Below, one piece after another: positions 1 to 11,641 of a stretch of DNA of 64,000 nt (positions within the stretch are counted from its first letter, which is position 1; each line of letters begins with the position of its first letter). The position numbers and the translations under genes were made by a program. The notes below the pieces were generated by a model. It searched no databases. It had not been told where the DNA came from and saw only the letters and a program-made list of their open reading frames with translations. This DNA is from Loripinus fragilis (taxonomy: Eukaryota > Mollusca > Bivalvia > Lucinida > Lucinidae), in contig OZ026530.1 of NCBI GenBank assembly GCA_964019695.1, positions 36,070,835 through 36,134,834 of the forward strand. Direction: 5' to 3'.

Positions 1-131
1 GCTCACCACTGTTTTTATTTATTTATTTTAAAATAAGCTGCCAGAAGTCCTTGAATACGCTAAGAAGCAATGTCACATAATGACGTTACTTGACGTCCTG
101 GGCACGATAACATGGGTAAGATATAGAGGAT

Positions 132-545
132 ATTCAAATTTTTGGAATGAATATGCCATTTATTTCATCGAGTGAAGCGAAAAATGCATATTTCATGAGT
201 GGCGAAGCCACGAATGAAATATTCATTTTCTCGCTTCATGAGATGAAATAAATGGCATATTCATTCCAAAAATTTGAATTTTCTTTTTATTATACAATTT
301 TAAGCCGGAATGACGTCATACGCGGTCGCACATTACGTCATATTAATGATGACGTTTGATTATGTGCAATGTCGGCCAAAGCTGAAACCATAGGACCAAA
401 AGTAGAAAAAGTGAAAATTTCAGCAGATCGCGACAATTCATTACCAAAATATTCCTTGCGATCTAACTAAGAAAATGAACACCCACACTTTGTGTTTTTG
501 TCCACTAATAAGAAAGTTACAGGCGTTTGAAATTCGGAAGTGGGC
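132..545. repeat. Fold-back element, copy 1
   Basis: An inverted repeat spans 132-279, with arms starting ATTCAAATTTTTGGAATGAA and meeting at a short centre GTGGCGAAGCCAC. The 3' flank to about 545 contains a stretch (from about 440, including CTAACTAAGAAAA and CCCACACTTTRTGTTT) that also follows the fold-backs at 3692 and 4418, so the three appear to be members of one dispersed family. No protein is supported; frames open on both strands are palindrome artefacts. Confidence 0.6.
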
Positions 546-640
546 TAAAGAAAGTCAATGGACAAAGCAGGGGACTAACATCCAAATTCACCCGTGAAAT
601 ACAACTTATATTTTCACTGCAGTGAAAATACAGCTTTTTA

Positions 641-1363
641 TATTTTCACGGCTGTGAAATACAGCTTTTTTTAAATGTGCATTATATTTAATCAATATTT
701 TCCTATATATCATAACTTTGTATATAATAAAAGATTTTCTATCCCAGAATTATATCTCAGGGATGATCTTTGCTCAGTTATTTGGTAGGAGATAACGGCG
801 TAATTGGAAGTTTAGCACTGCTGAGTCCTTGCACAGCACAGGTCATTGCCGTCCTCTTGAGGATGACAATTATAATCGACTAAGTTTGAAAACGGTATGG
901 TAGCACCAGCTAAGTAGTGCAGCATGAGATAGCCATTTCTGTGAAATTTACCTGTGCCACTAAATGACACGAACAGCTCATCGCCTTCTCCGTGTGGGAG
1001 TGTGATTTGATAGATAATTAAGCAGCTTCTGAAATTTCGCTTTCAAATAAAATGTCTACTGTACGACAACAAACTCTTTAGTTAAGTGAAGACGGCAAGC
1101 TTTTTAAAAAGCTTGTACTTGTATCTCAAGCAAGTCACTAATCTCAAAAGAGGCTATTCACCATCCACAATATACATGTATCCATGCCAAACAGCAGCTT
1201 TTTGACCGAAATGCGCCAAATTTATGAACATTGGTTCGGCGACATGTAGCACGGCCTGGTGGTGAAAATATAGATGTACGTCTGAGTAATGTCATTTGGA
1301 TCATTCCAGTTCAAAAGGTTGATGCGTAAAGCGTAATATGAGACAATCGGACAAGGACATAAT
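641..1363. other. Intergenic stretch, nothing recognised
   Basis: AT-rich sequence without a convincing reading frame, RNA gene or terminal repeat that I could identify. Confidence 0.5.
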
Positions 1364-1601
1364 TGAGCCGCGACATGATATTTCCAACAATGTGGTATGT
1401 GCGACCAGCAAAGCCCCAGATCAGCCGGCGCATACGCGCAGACTGATCAGAGCCTTTACTAGACGCTTGAATATTCTATGACCCTTAAGCTACTGACTGA
1501 ACACCATTTGGAGTTTCTAAGCTTAAAAGAGGCTGCACAGGCTCGTCTGAGCCTACACTTGTCAAAATGCCACATTGTTGGAAATCACATGTCGCGGCTC
1601 A
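1364..1601. mobile_element. MITE with 32-bp terminal inverted repeats
   Basis: The left end TGAGCCGCGACATG continues into ATTTCCAACAATGTGG, and the right end is its near-perfect reverse complement (CCACATTGTTGGAAAT then CATGTCGCGGCTCA). Length is 238 bp with no coding capacity. A diverged second copy lies at 61771-61970. No clear target duplication was seen, so the superfamily is unassigned. Confidence 0.75.
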
Positions 1602-2238
1602 TATATGTGTGCCACAATGTTGGCCCACTTCGGATCGAACTATAGTCCCTACTAAAGTTCTGACGTAATAGATGCGCACGCACGTTTACACCTGAACCTT
1701 TGGTTGGTTGGCAAATAAACAAAGTAAATAGCCCTGTATGCCCTGTATGCCTCCTTTCAATTCTTCCGCTTAGACGAAAAGGATGTGTATATTCCGGGGT
1801 GTGTATACTGCACAGCCTACTCTTATTATAATAATTACGAATAGCAAAGCAAGGATAAATTTTGTAAAAAAAATCATTTTGAGGCTACTGACAGATCTGG
1901 AAACCATTTGCTAGATAGGTCTAGACCAGGGAACCGGAATATATTCCAGATTAACGGTACTCCAACCCACCGTTGATCTCTAGTAGGTTCGTGGCGTCAC
2001 TATAGTAGTGACGATGTTCGAATCAAACTATAGTTACTATGGTAGGAACTATACTCAACAAAAGAAGTTAAGGAAATTGTGTTTGGGGGGGCTATGACAA
2101 AAATCTAGAACATTTAAAGACATTTGAATTTCACAGTATGATCGTGTGTCCATTTTTCTTTAGATGGATTCTTTATTTGGGTTTGTAGCACCTATAGCGG
2201 CTTAAAAATCAATGTCAAACTTGTCAATGTCTACTCTC
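1602..2238. other. Intergenic stretch, nothing recognised
   Basis: Contains short ACTATAGT-like palindromes near 1639, 2000 and 2030, but no gene or bounded element that I can support. Confidence 0.4.
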
Positions 2239-2523
2239 TAGCTGACTGCAGATCCAGGGGTCGCGAGTTCGATCCCGGCCCGGTCCCATACTTTCGTGGA
2301 GATTGATCATGAAATAATTACTACGGTGATTCTCCTCCCGTCCGCTGAATCATTCAAGAAGGATTGTTGTCAGTTACAAGCGAAAGTATGTGCACGATTA
2401 CTGGTAAACTGCTTGTTCAAGCTTGCCCAGGAAAAAAGTGTGGTTAGGTGAACTGACCGTCCCGCAATGGCCATAGCTGTTGACTTGGGACGTAAAGCAA
2501 CAAAACAAACAAACAAACAAACA
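2239..2523 (+). mobile_element. tRNA-derived SINE family A, 5'-truncated
   Basis: The body matches the full copies at 5909-6233 (-) and 12473-12778 (+): a B-box GAGTTCGATCCC, then ACTTTCGTGGAGATTGATCA, then the shared tail GGGACGTAAAGCAA and an (AAAC)n run. The A-box part of the head is missing, as expected for 5' truncation. Confidence 0.8.
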
Positions 2524-2684
2524 ATAATGGTATTAGAGCTAGCAAACTAAAGGAAGCATCCTTTTCAACCGATGAAATGTATCTAAACAAATAAAAACAA
2601 TTTGAATAATTGTTTGATTTGGTGTTTTGTTCCATAGTTTTCTGAGATTTTCTTAACTTTTTGTTGTTGAGTATACATGTAGTA

Positions 2685-2826
2685 TCACCGGCGTCACTGC
2701 GCTGTGGTCCTTGAGCAAGACACATTTATCCTAGCTTAGTACTGGTTCATCCCAGGAAGACCCGTCCCTGTTTAACGGAAAGATTGTTGATGGGTCGTAA
2801 CGAATCAAATCAAACAAAGAAACAAA
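2685..2826 (+). mobile_element. SINE family B, truncated
   Basis: Begins just downstream of the lost tRNA-like head at TCACCGGCGTCACTGCG and continues TCCTTGAGCAAGACACATTT, CCCAGGAAGACCCGTCCCTG and GTAACGAATCAAATC. Same family as 13103-13300. Confidence 0.8.
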
Positions 2827-3055
2827 TACACGTTTACTTCTACCACGACCTCTAGGTAATGACCCTCGATTCATTTAATGCATTTACCGTAACAGTCACA
2901 CCTCAAAGCGTTTTGTGGAAGTATAGTTCGATTCGAAGTTGTCTTTATAGTAAAACGTAAGTAAACGCATGAAACCCTTTTTTCAAGATCAGTGTTTTCA
3001 ATACTGTAAATACAGCCACGCATCAACGCGTTTTGTTTATGCAAGCTACTGTGAA

Positions 3056-3265
3056 GCCAGCCAAGAGTGACAGGGACGTCATGTTTTGTTTACAAAATTA
3101 TCAGGGACTTAGAATCGATATATCACTTGTGTATCAATCATATCCGCAGGATAGGATTAATACACAAGTGATCTATCGATTTGCATTAGCTCAAGTGGAG
3201 TGTACAAGTTACTTTTTACTTATCAAAATAAATAAAACACGACGTCACTGTCAATCTTGGCTGGC
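3056..3265. mobile_element. Fold-back MITE with nested palindrome
   Basis: Outer arms of about 37 bp begin GCCAGCCAAGAGTGACAG and end CTGTCAATCTTGGCTGGC. A second inverted repeat (3112-3181) sits inside, around AATCGATATATCACTTGTGT and its complement. An open frame across the element is a by-product of this symmetry. Confidence 0.7.
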
Positions 3266-3384
3266 ACGACAGTAACACTTTACAACTCCGTATTGACCTA
3301 TATCCAAGTCTACAATTTCAATAGCAGTCACGCCTGGAAGCTTTTCAAGCCATTATAGTTAACACAAGTCTATCGCGCGGTAGT

Positions 3385-3615
3385 TTAACCCTTAAAGCGC
3401 CAAGAAAAAAATGCGTTTGAAAATGTCGTCTGCTTAAGTCGTCTGCTGCAAATAATTGCCTTACATAACTGACGAATTTAGTATAGAAGCAAACAGAATG
3501 GACCCAGAACAGATTGCTCCTATAGGAGCAGCCTGATCTGGATCTACACTGATTGCCATAGAGGCTTAAACATGTCAGCAGACGAGAAAAACAGACGACT
3601 TTTGTTGTGGGTTAA
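3385..3615. mobile_element. MITE with TTAACCC-type ends
   Basis: Left end TTAACCCTTAAAGCGCC, right end GGGTTAA. It carries a central hairpin-like module around CCCAGAACAGATTGCTCC and GGAGCAGCCTGATCTGG, which recurs widely in the window. Related elements lie inside 6511-6980 and at 57983-58162. Confidence 0.55.
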
Positions 3616-3691
3616 CATTTTACAGTTAGATTAAGGTAGTACCGGACTCACCGGCATATGTCCAAAAGTGTTTTATCTTTTAATATATTAT

Positions 3692-4250
3692 ATAAATATT
3701 ACCTTCCCTGATATGGTGATAGTCGAAAATATCATCCCGAGGAATGTGATTATAAACCGAGGCGCAGCCGAGGTTGATAATCATATTTCGTGGGATGATA
3801 TTTTCGACTATCACCATATCAGGGAAGGTAATATTTATTTTATTATACCGAACATTAGATCCTTTATTTTCCACTGTCTTAGGCCTACCGTGGTGAGGAG
3901 AGATCCAAAGGGAAAATAATGCACAGCCTCTTATAGATCTGCATGAATGAAAATACAGCTGTCACAAAAATATTTCTTTTGAACAATTTGAATGCTCGAA
4001 CTGACCATGACGTTCGGTTCAACAAATTACGTCATAAGAAGTCGATGACGTCAAACTTAATACCAAGCAGCGTCATTTAAATGGAGATGCTGTACAAGAT
4101 GCGGTTTTGTTGCAAAATAGAAAATTTAGCCAAATCGGCTCGAATTTGGTCTGAACGTGTTCCTCTCGTCCTAACTAAGAAAACGAGTACCCACACTTTA
4201 TGTTTCTGACCATAAACAACGAAGTTATTTGGTGTTTAAAGTCGCCAAAT
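3692..4250. repeat. Fold-back element, copy 2
   Basis: Inverted repeat 3692-3838 has arms around TTCCCTGATATGGTGATAGT and a centre GAGGCGCAGCCGAGG. The 3' flank to about 4250 resembles the flank of 4418-4985, including CTAACTAAGAAAACGAGT. Both strands give mirrored frames, so no gene is called. Confidence 0.7.
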
Positions 4251-4417
4251 CATGTGTCATGTCCGCCATTGCTGTTGAACGTCTCCTGAAGTGAACGAGC
4301 CGTACGCGCATCGGCGTTACGCATCATGTGACCGCCCTGATATTTTATAATATCACCCGCTGCTATGGCAAACACGTGGCAGTATTCGCCGTTGCTGTAG
4401 TACCGGGTGATATTATA

Positions 4418-4985
4418 TAAATATAACATTCTTGAGAGGGTGATAGTCGAAAATATCATCCCGAGGTATGTGATTATCAACCGAGGCGCAGCCGAGGTTG
4501 ATAATCATATTTCGAGGGATGATTTTTCGACTATCACCCTCTCAAGAATGTTATATTTATTTTATTATACCGAACATTATTCCTTATTTTTCTACCTTTT
4601 TTCCTCTAACCATGGTGCGGGAAGTTCCAAGGACAGCTCAATGCGCATTTGCTACAATGGGATGAAATTATATCTTTCACAAAAGGGTTGTGTCTGTAAA
4701 CAGTTTTAGTGTTCAAGCTGATCATAATCGCCGTTTAAACAAATAGTGCCAAAATCACGGATGACGGCAAATTTAATAGGCCACTTAGCAGCGTCGCTTA
4801 GATCTATATTGTAAATGGAGTTGCTATGGATGCTGCGGTTTTGATGCAAAACCAAAAATTTCGCCTAATCTGCTCAATTTTGATCTCACAGTGTTCCTCT
4901 CGTTCTAACTAAGAAAACGAGTCCCCACACTTTATGTTTCTGACCACAAATAACGAAGTTATATGGAGATTAAAGTGACCAGACC
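4418..4985. repeat. Fold-back element, copy 3
   Basis: Inverted repeat 4418-4559 has outer arms ATTCTTGAGAGGGTGATAGT, while its central GAGGCGCAGCCGAGG and AAAATATCATCCCGAGG match copy 2. The outer arms differ from copy 2 by compensating changes on both sides. Confidence 0.7.
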
Positions 4986-5121
4986 ATGGCATCATGCATG
5001 TATCCGCCATTGTAAAGTTAGCGTCTCCTCGCGTAAACGAACCGTACGCGCATCAAATTCGCGCATGTGATAGTCGAAATTATCGCAGGGTGATAGTCGA
5101 AATTACTGCCCGCCGGCCTAC

Positions 5122-5230
5122 GGAGGTTTTACATGGGAAATTTATGTGAGGTATAATAATATAAAATATCAGTCGTTCGTCTATGGAAGTTTTGTATGGG
5201 AAATTCACGTGAGGTATAATAATATAATAT
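5122..5230. repeat. Short tandem duplication, period 63 bp
   Basis: Two units share GGARGTTTTRYATGGGAAAT and GTGAGGTATAATAATATA, starting at 5122 and 5185. The sequence just upstream repeats the GTGATAGTCGAAATTA motif related to the neighbouring fold-backs. Confidence 0.6.
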
Positions 5231-5239
5231 AGACTTATA

Positions 5240-5896
5240 CTTATAATCTAAGACAAAAAAAACAGTACCTCACCGTTCTTTTTAAAAAGTTATTTGATGT
5301 CAAAAACTGCAAAATCGCAGGTTTTGAAATAAACAAACACAGATTTTGTTAACAAATTAACAAGAAACGCAATACAGTTTTTTTCAGAACAAATACTACT
5401 CACACCAGAGATATAAACAGTGACCTATATAGGTCACTGATATAAATAAAAACAAAAAATAGTGAAATAACATGTATTTACACAATTTATTAAGCAAAAT
5501 CCGAATTAAGTCAAACGAATAAATGCCAAAAAAAACATTAATATTCAAAATAAACATATCAGAGAATGTAACTGGAACAACAAAAAACATATTTTTACAA
5601 AGATATTTTCATGAAGAATCTAATGATTGAATAAAAAGTATGTGTCACCGTGCTCGTTTTTTGTTTTGGTGACTTTTCTGAAAAATCCTGATAAAAATAA
5701 AGACTATAATAAGTGTTGTCTCCCCTTTCACACAAATTTTTTGTTTGTCTACGCCCCTATGTATATCACTGGGCGGAGACATAGCTATTATTGATTAAGC
5801 ACTGACAAATGGGCGTAGAAAATGACAAAAAAGATTTTGACCTAGCATATGTGACCCAGCACATCACATTATGATTCTCATTAAAGCATGGCTATA
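5240..5896. other. AT-rich intergenic stretch
   Basis: Nothing with coding or structured-element support was recognised. Confidence 0.4.
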
Positions 5897-5908
5897 GCAT
5901 GTCTTGAT

Positions 5909-6233
5909 TGTTTTGTTTGTTTTTGTTGCTTTACGTCCCATGTCAACAGCTATGGTCATTGGGGGACGGTCAGTTCACTTAACCACACTTTTTCCTGGGC
6001 AGGCTTGTGCAAGCGGTTAACCAGTAATTTGTGCGCATACTTTCGCTTGTAACTGACACCAACCCTTCTTGAATAAATCAGCGGAAGGGAGGAGAATGAC
6101 CGTAGAAATTATTTCATGATCAATCTCCACGAAAGTATGGTACCGGGCCGGGATCGAACTCGTGACCCCTGGATCTGCAGTCAGACACGCATCTGTAGCC
6201 AGACACGTTACCGACTGCGCTACGCGGCCCGGT
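5909..6233 (-). mobile_element. Full-length tRNA-derived SINE family A
   Basis: On the - strand it starts GGGCCGCGTAGCGCAGTCGG (tRNA-like A box), has B-box GAGTTCGATCCC, body ACTTTCGTGGAGATTGATCA and tail GGGACGTAAAGCAAC with an A/C-rich end. It is flanked by a perfect 12-bp target duplication, GCATGTCTTGAT, at 5897-5908 and 6234-6245. This is the hallmark of LINE-mediated insertion and fixes both ends. Confidence 0.92.
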
Positions 6234-6354
6234 GCATGTCTTGATACTTTGATGCTTTATGTAGATAAAGGCTAAAAATTATAGCTTTATTCCTGATGCA
6301 TAGATCTAAATGTCATTTAAAGAATAAACTTACAAATATGCAATAAGAGGATAA

Positions 6355-7260
6355 AACATTCTTTTCCTTGTATTAATGTTTGGCAAGCCTGAATGTGATG
6401 TGTTGCAACCAGAACCACACCTCGGTGAGGCCTGCAACACATTATCGCACAAGGGCTTGACAAACGTTAATATACAGAATGGAATGTTATATTGTCATTG
6501 TAATATATTATAGGACTTTTTGGGTACTGTAAAGGTGGCAACTTTAATTTTCATATCTGGGCGTGGTTCGGTTATTTCAACTGCTCAAGAATGGAAATCA
6601 GGTTCTATCCATTGGTTAAGCGTTTAAAAGTTGCTTGAGCTGCGCAGGTGTGTGTGCATTTCATGAAAGTCCTGTCCGTTAATGCACTGAACCCACATTT
6701 ATTAACCCTTAAAGCGTATATTACAACACAATCGTATGTTTTTATCGTCTATTGAAATATTTATGAAGCCTCTTAAACAAACAGTGTAGATCTAGAGCAG
6801 ACTGCTCACCTAGAGCAGTCTGATCTGGGTCCACACTTTTTGCCTCTATACTAGTGTTAAACAATAAACAAACACTTTCGAATGTAGTTATAACGCCTCA
6901 TTTTCAGATTTTACCTATGTCTAAAGTAGACTAATAAGGCAGTCATAAGGTGCCGCCTTTACAGTATCCAAAAAGTTCTAGAATACTTTCCTTTCAAGCA
7001 AAAGCATTTCAAAAAAAAATGTCCACTGTAACATCGTGAAGCATACAACAAAACCACACCTTATAGGCGCAATCGAAAACATCAATATTATCGACGATTA
7101 TAGACCAAAAATAGTTAGAATCATAGTTTTTTTATTACCATCACTCATCGAACAGGCGACACTTTGCAATCAAAACACTGTTTCTAGCGAGTTTTGATCC
7201 GCGTTCGTCAATGGTTAAGAGTGTTTTCGATTGCTCACTATCCGGTGTGGAAACAAACTT
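6355..7260. repeat. Dispersed element R1, copy I, interrupted by a MITE
   Basis: Starts with an inverted repeat (6355-6489; arms around ATTAATGTTTGGCAAGCC and GGCTTGACAAACGTTAAT). It resumes after the MITE at 6511-6980 with AATGTCCACTGTAACATC and then CAATCGAAAAC...ATCGACGA motifs. A second copy lies at 7805-8600 and a fragment at 7360-7545. No coding potential was recognised. Confidence 0.6.
6511..6980. mobile_element. MITE of 470 bp inserted into R1
   Basis: Terminal repeats TAGGACTTTTTGGGTACTGT and ACAGTATCCAAAAAGTTCTA match over about 29 bp. The interior contains another TTAACCC/GATCTGG-type module (from 6713). The R1 sequence resumes on the right, so the insertion is the younger event. 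Confidence 0.7.
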
Positions 7261-7359
7261 TTTTTTCAACAGAAACATGACTGAAAAATGTAGATAACTC
7301 CTAGCTCTTGTTTCAGATTGTTTTGGTTACGTATTCATTGTATCAATACACATACCGGA

Positions 7360-7545
7360 TAGGTGGCAATCGAAAACGTTGATGCTATCGACGAACGTAG
7401 ATCAAATACCGTCAGAAACAGACTTTTTGAATTGCAGTTTGTTTGCCTGACTGGCGACAAATGGAAAGTTCTAGCGATTTGCGATCCACGTTCATCGATT
7501 GTTCAGTGCCTTCTGGATTGTCGCCCATCCGATGTAATAAAGTAG
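7360..7545. repeat. R1 fragment
   Basis: Shares GGCAATCGAAAACGTTRATG and CTATCGACGAACGTAG with 8410-8590 and, more distantly, 7070-7250. The reading frame across it is not conserved between copies and is not called a gene. Confidence 0.55.
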
Positions 7546-7804
7546 CGTATCTTATGATAATTGAATATTTTGGTCATTTCTCAATAAAGCATAAGCGACG
7601 GTATCTTAACTCGCAGAGGTTATCCGTGAGCAGGTTGAAATGGCAATTAAGCCCTCCACAGTCATGTTTTATCAGAAATAAAGCCCGCGGTCAGTGATTG
7701 GTCAACGATCAACCAAAATATGACACATTATTAAATAAAATGTACAATTGTCAGCGATTGAAACACCTCAAGTTTCTATAGTAAACACTTATTATATATT
7801 ATGT

Positions 7805-8600
7805 AACAATAAAAGGATGATAAATTCTTCTGTCTATTAACGTTTGCCAAGCCCAAATGAGATAATGTATTGTAGCCTTAACCATGAAGCTGTGAGGGCT
7901 GCACCAAGTGCGGATCCAGAGGGGGGGGGGGGGGGCAGGGGGTTCGGATCCCCTCTGGAAAATCACAAATTAAATGGCTTTCTATAGGGATTAAGCAAAT
8001 GGACAGCCCCTGGAAAAAATTGGACCCAATCTGGAGCCTTGAAAAACGATAGATTTCTTTGAAATTGGCCATTTGACTTCTGTAAAATAAGCTGAGGACT
8101 AATAAAATCGTTGTCAGAGCTTTTTTGTCAGACTGACCTGGACCCTCCCCCCCTGATGAAAATTCCTGGATCCGCGCATCTGTACCATGCTTGCCAACCG
8201 TTAATATACAGAAAAGAATGCTATATTGTCATATGTCTTCCAGTTACAATTAATTTTATTAAAATGTATGCAGAAATGTCCATTTTATCATCATGAAACA
8301 TGCAATGAAACAAAATAATTTTTTCAACAGAAACATGAAATAACTCCTAGCCCTTGTATCAGATTGTTTTGGCTACGTCTTCAGTATATCAAAAACACAC
8401 TAGATAGGCGGCAATCGAAAACGTTAATGCTATCGACGAACGTAGTTAAATATTGTAAGTAACAGAATTTTGGATCGTTGTTTGTAGTCCGATAGGCAAC
8501 AAATGGCAATCACAAACACTGTTTCTAGCAATTTGTTATCAGCATTCATCGATTGTTTAGACTGTTTTTTATTGCTGCCTATCCGGTGTGATAAGGTAAT
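7805..8600. repeat. Dispersed element R1, copy II, interrupted by a MITE
   Basis: Carries the R1 arms (TATTAACGTTTGCCAAGCCC near 7836 and CTTGCCAACCGTTAATATAC near 8190), split by the MITE at 7909-8179, followed by AATGTCCATTTTATCATC and the 8410-8590 segment. Confidence 0.6.
7909..8179. mobile_element. MITE with GTGCGGATCCAG ends and poly-G run
   Basis: Left end GTGCGGATCCAGAGGGGG, right end CTGGATCCGCGCAT. A long G run and GGGGTTCGGATCCCC follow the left end. The same terminus (CATGCGCGGATCCAG) recurs near 14520, 22330, 22580, 23650 and 24187. Confidence 0.75.
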
Positions 8601-9145
8601 TGAAATAGTTACGTCATTTCTCCATAAAACATTAGTGACCATGTACCTCCATGGGACCTAAAACATGAGAATGTCACATACAAGGCATGTGCACGTCTAC
8701 AACCTCCCCCCCCCTTTTTGGGGTGGGGGTGGGACTTAGGTTAGTGGCAGCATGCAGAAATAGCAACCGAGACATGTATATAGTATGTATATTTATACGG
8801 TCCGCAACTTTTAACCATCAAAATACTGAATGACTTCATACTCTGGGTGATGTTTTTAAAAGCTAATACTTGCATTCCTTCTTTTTGTGAAAGCAAAATA
8901 CTTACAGAATTACGTTTCAAGCATCAAAGAGTTGTCAGGGGAGAATAATATCTACCGTCTTAGAAAATAAGTATTCTCTTTTAAAAACAAGATTCAGGAA
9001 CGATAACTCCTACACTCTTACTTTTAAGTAAAAGTAAGGTTATCTTTTGACATGGGTCCCGCACTACCTTAAATGATCACGGAAACCCCACTTTATTACT
9101 AAAGTCAAAACACAAATGTAATTAAAGTGTAAGTCAATAACCCAT
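8601..9145. other. Intergenic stretch
   Basis: Only a C/G run near 8706-8731 stands out. No gene was recognised. Confidence 0.4.
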
Positions 9146-9226
9146 CAATGTTTACTGTCGTGAGTTGGCTCCCGGTACCGTTAGTTTAACAAGTGACAGG
9201 GCCCAGGGCGACGACAGTAAACATTG
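9146..9226. repeat. Conserved 73-bp inverted-end repeat, copy 1
   Basis: Ends are CAATGTTTACTGTCGT and ACGACAGTAAACATTG; the interior carries GGCTCCCGGTACCGTTAG and GGGCCCAGGGCG. A copy at 21281-21353 is identical at 68 of 73 positions by eye. Function unknown; it could be a tiny MITE or a structured regulatory element. Confidence 0.8.
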
Positions 9227-9395
9227 AAGGCATTTTTTTTTATACCAGTGCATATTGTAGCCTATAGATAAGTTAAAAGTGACGTAAAAGAGCGTACCAA
9301 CACTTGAAGGTAATACAGGTTATACCGTTATTAACGGTAAAAAATTACATTCATACCTGACAAAGGTTTTCAAAATACGGAAATATTATACCAAG

Positions 9396-9500
9396 CCGTC
9401 ATAGCTCAGTCGGTTGAGCCGAGGCAAATATTTGTATCTATATCTATTAACGAGAGATTTAAAACGGGGGGGGGGGGGGTTCGAATCCTACACGATTGAA
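9396..9500 (+). other. tRNA-like sequence (A-box and B-box), probably a pseudogene
   Basis: Contains an A-box-like TAGCTCAGTCGGTTGAG and, 60 bp later after a G run, GGTTCGAATCC. The spacing is too long for a normal tRNA and the acceptor arms do not pair convincingly, so a SINE head or tRNA pseudogene is more likely. Confidence 0.35.
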
Positions 9501-11110
9501 TTTTTTTTCATTAAGGAGATATTTCTAAATAGCATTATTGCTTAAACAAGACTTTTTATCATATTTTTGTTGTATTTTAAATGTTTTTACTATAGTATTC
9601 TTTGAGTGTTTTTTTCCCAAAACACGAGCTAGCAAATATAAAATTACTCTCCTTATAGCATATTTGAGAAGCAGACTTTGGGTATATCGCCTTTTTCGTA
9701 ACATCCATTTTAGACAACTGACCTTTTCGTAGGTAAAATGATTATCAATGTTTCTATGATTAATAGAAAACCAACTGCTGCAAAGCTCAAATTTGTAAGT
9801 GGGTGGTAAACGACAAGCCTTTTTGTAAAACAGCTGTTTCTAAAAATGTGCAAGGAGAGTAGACTTACGTGTATTACAAAACATTTCATCAGGTCATCGC
9901 CTTCTTTCCGCTTTTCATTTTCTGTCGTATCCAATAATAAAGTTTCCTTTTAAAAGGACAGTTTGCCCAGTTTTCCTCATGAACTACTGCCCTATAATCC
10001 CAACGAAACAATCCAAGGTGCAATATTCAAGTTTTGATACATTTTAATCTCAGACGGGTCAAAAGTGAGATGAGTACATGAAGTAACATAAAATTGAAAG
10101 ATGAGTGAAGTATCTGGTTTCTGTTCAACATCAATAACGCATTAAGTAATCAGTCGATGTAAAAAAAAACACTACCATCTGAGTAACTATTCACATGCTA
10201 CTAATTAGACTCGTCCTATCTTTGAATCTTCTGAGGTCAAAATTTACCTTTAGATGCACTAATTAAGCATGTATTCTTATCTGATTGGAGATATTATGAC
10301 CCCTACATGGGGGCCATGCTTACTGAGAGCTCTGTAACTCCCATATGACCAAAATACACTTTCAGTGTAAACTGGCACACAGAGGTAAGGTTTGGTCAGG
10401 TAAATGTTTTATATTTTACTACTACTCTATTTACTGGTCTGAAACCAGTCGAGGAATCCTTATCACAAGCTACAAAAATCTGTAAAACACACATGCAGTA
10501 ATCTATCACATTGAAACTTCATCGCTCAGATCAGAGTAGGCATCTGTGTAGTACTTTGGTCGTCATTCAATATTAGATAAAGGGAGTACAGTGAGATCAT
10601 TGGGTTGGTGGTTCAAGCATCACCAGAGATAGTCCTACTGTGTTGTGTGCTTTATTAATCTCCTTTGCTTGGTACTAGCTGATTCAACTCATCAGACAGT
10701 CCGATATGATAGAAAATATTTGACTGCGAAGAGAATGGATGAAAACATTTATATGAATAAGCACAAATGCTGACTAGCTAGACTGCACAAACCGGGTCAT
10801 GAATGTGCATCCTAAGGTGTGCTTGAGTTCAGAAATATAAAAATTCAAAATAATTCCAATGACATTGAAATAATATCACAGAAATGTTCCTTATAATGCC
10901 CTCTACCAAAGTTAGGAAGAAGGCAAAGATCAGGAGTCGATACAATGAAGTACCACACCTGATCTAGGACTCTGAATGGGAAAGTGATAAAACTCAAGAA
11001 ACCATCACACATAGGAGAGGCAAGAGATCATCCCTTTCCCATCAGGTGACCACAGGCTAGACCCTAAAATGCATTGAAATAACCACTAAATATAGTCCAA
11101 TTTGTGATTA
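9501..11110. other. Long intergenic stretch, nothing recognised
   Basis: No supported reading frame, inverted-end element or RNA gene seen in about 1.6 kb. Confidence 0.4.
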
Positions 11111-11140
11111 CCCCACAAAAATATACACAAAATCTTCATA

Positions 11141-11292
11141 CACCCCCCCCCCTAAAAAAAGAATTCTGAACCCCCCCCCCCAAAAAAAAAAAAAAATAAA
11201 TATTGAAATTCAAAATTTTGAACCCCAAAAAACGACCCGAGCCTACGTATGTATGAAAATATCGGAGTAACCCCCCACCCACCCACCCCCCT
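11141..11292 (-). mobile_element. Fragment of GGGGTACTC-type MITE
   Basis: On the - strand it reads a G run, a diverged TACTCCGATATTTTCATA, CATACGTAGGCTCG and TTGGGGTTCAAAATTTTG, matching 22915-23137 and 51726-52085. Only one end is present. Confidence 0.65.
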
Positions 11293-11297
11293 GGGCC

Positions 11298-11455
11298 CGG
11301 GTTCGAGCCTCACCGGCGTCACTGCGTTGTGTCCTTGAGTAAGAACATTAATCATAGCTTAGTACTGGTTCAACCCAGGAAGACCCGGTCCTATATAACT
11401 GAAGATTGTTGATGGGACGTAAAGAATCAAATCAGACAGACAGACAGACAGTCAG
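11298..11455 (+). mobile_element. SINE family B, 5'-truncated
   Basis: Starts at the B box (GGGTTCGAGCCTCACCGG) and runs through TCCTTGAGTAAGAACATT, CCCAGGAAGACCCGGTCC and GGACGTAAAGAATCAAATC to an (AGAC)n tail. Confidence 0.8.
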
Positions 11456-11641
11456 AATTGATATATCAGAAAAAATATCATATTCTATTTAAGTTCTCAT
11501 TAAAATGGCACTTCCTGACAGCCTCAGAAGGTACAGTAATTTTGTTACAGTATGAGGATTTTCTCTGAGATATCAATGCCAGTCTACATTATAGTTCACA
11601 TCTCGATTGTAAAAGGATTCAAGTACCAAAATACAAATACC

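Noticed and set aside
3668..4709. Open frames across fold-back elements
   Set aside because: The same peptide appears on both strands, as expected from an inverted repeat, and the outer arms differ between copies.
7878..8072. 64-codon frame with Pro-rich end
   Set aside because: It overlaps the poly-G MITE 7909-8179; the prolines come from the C run.
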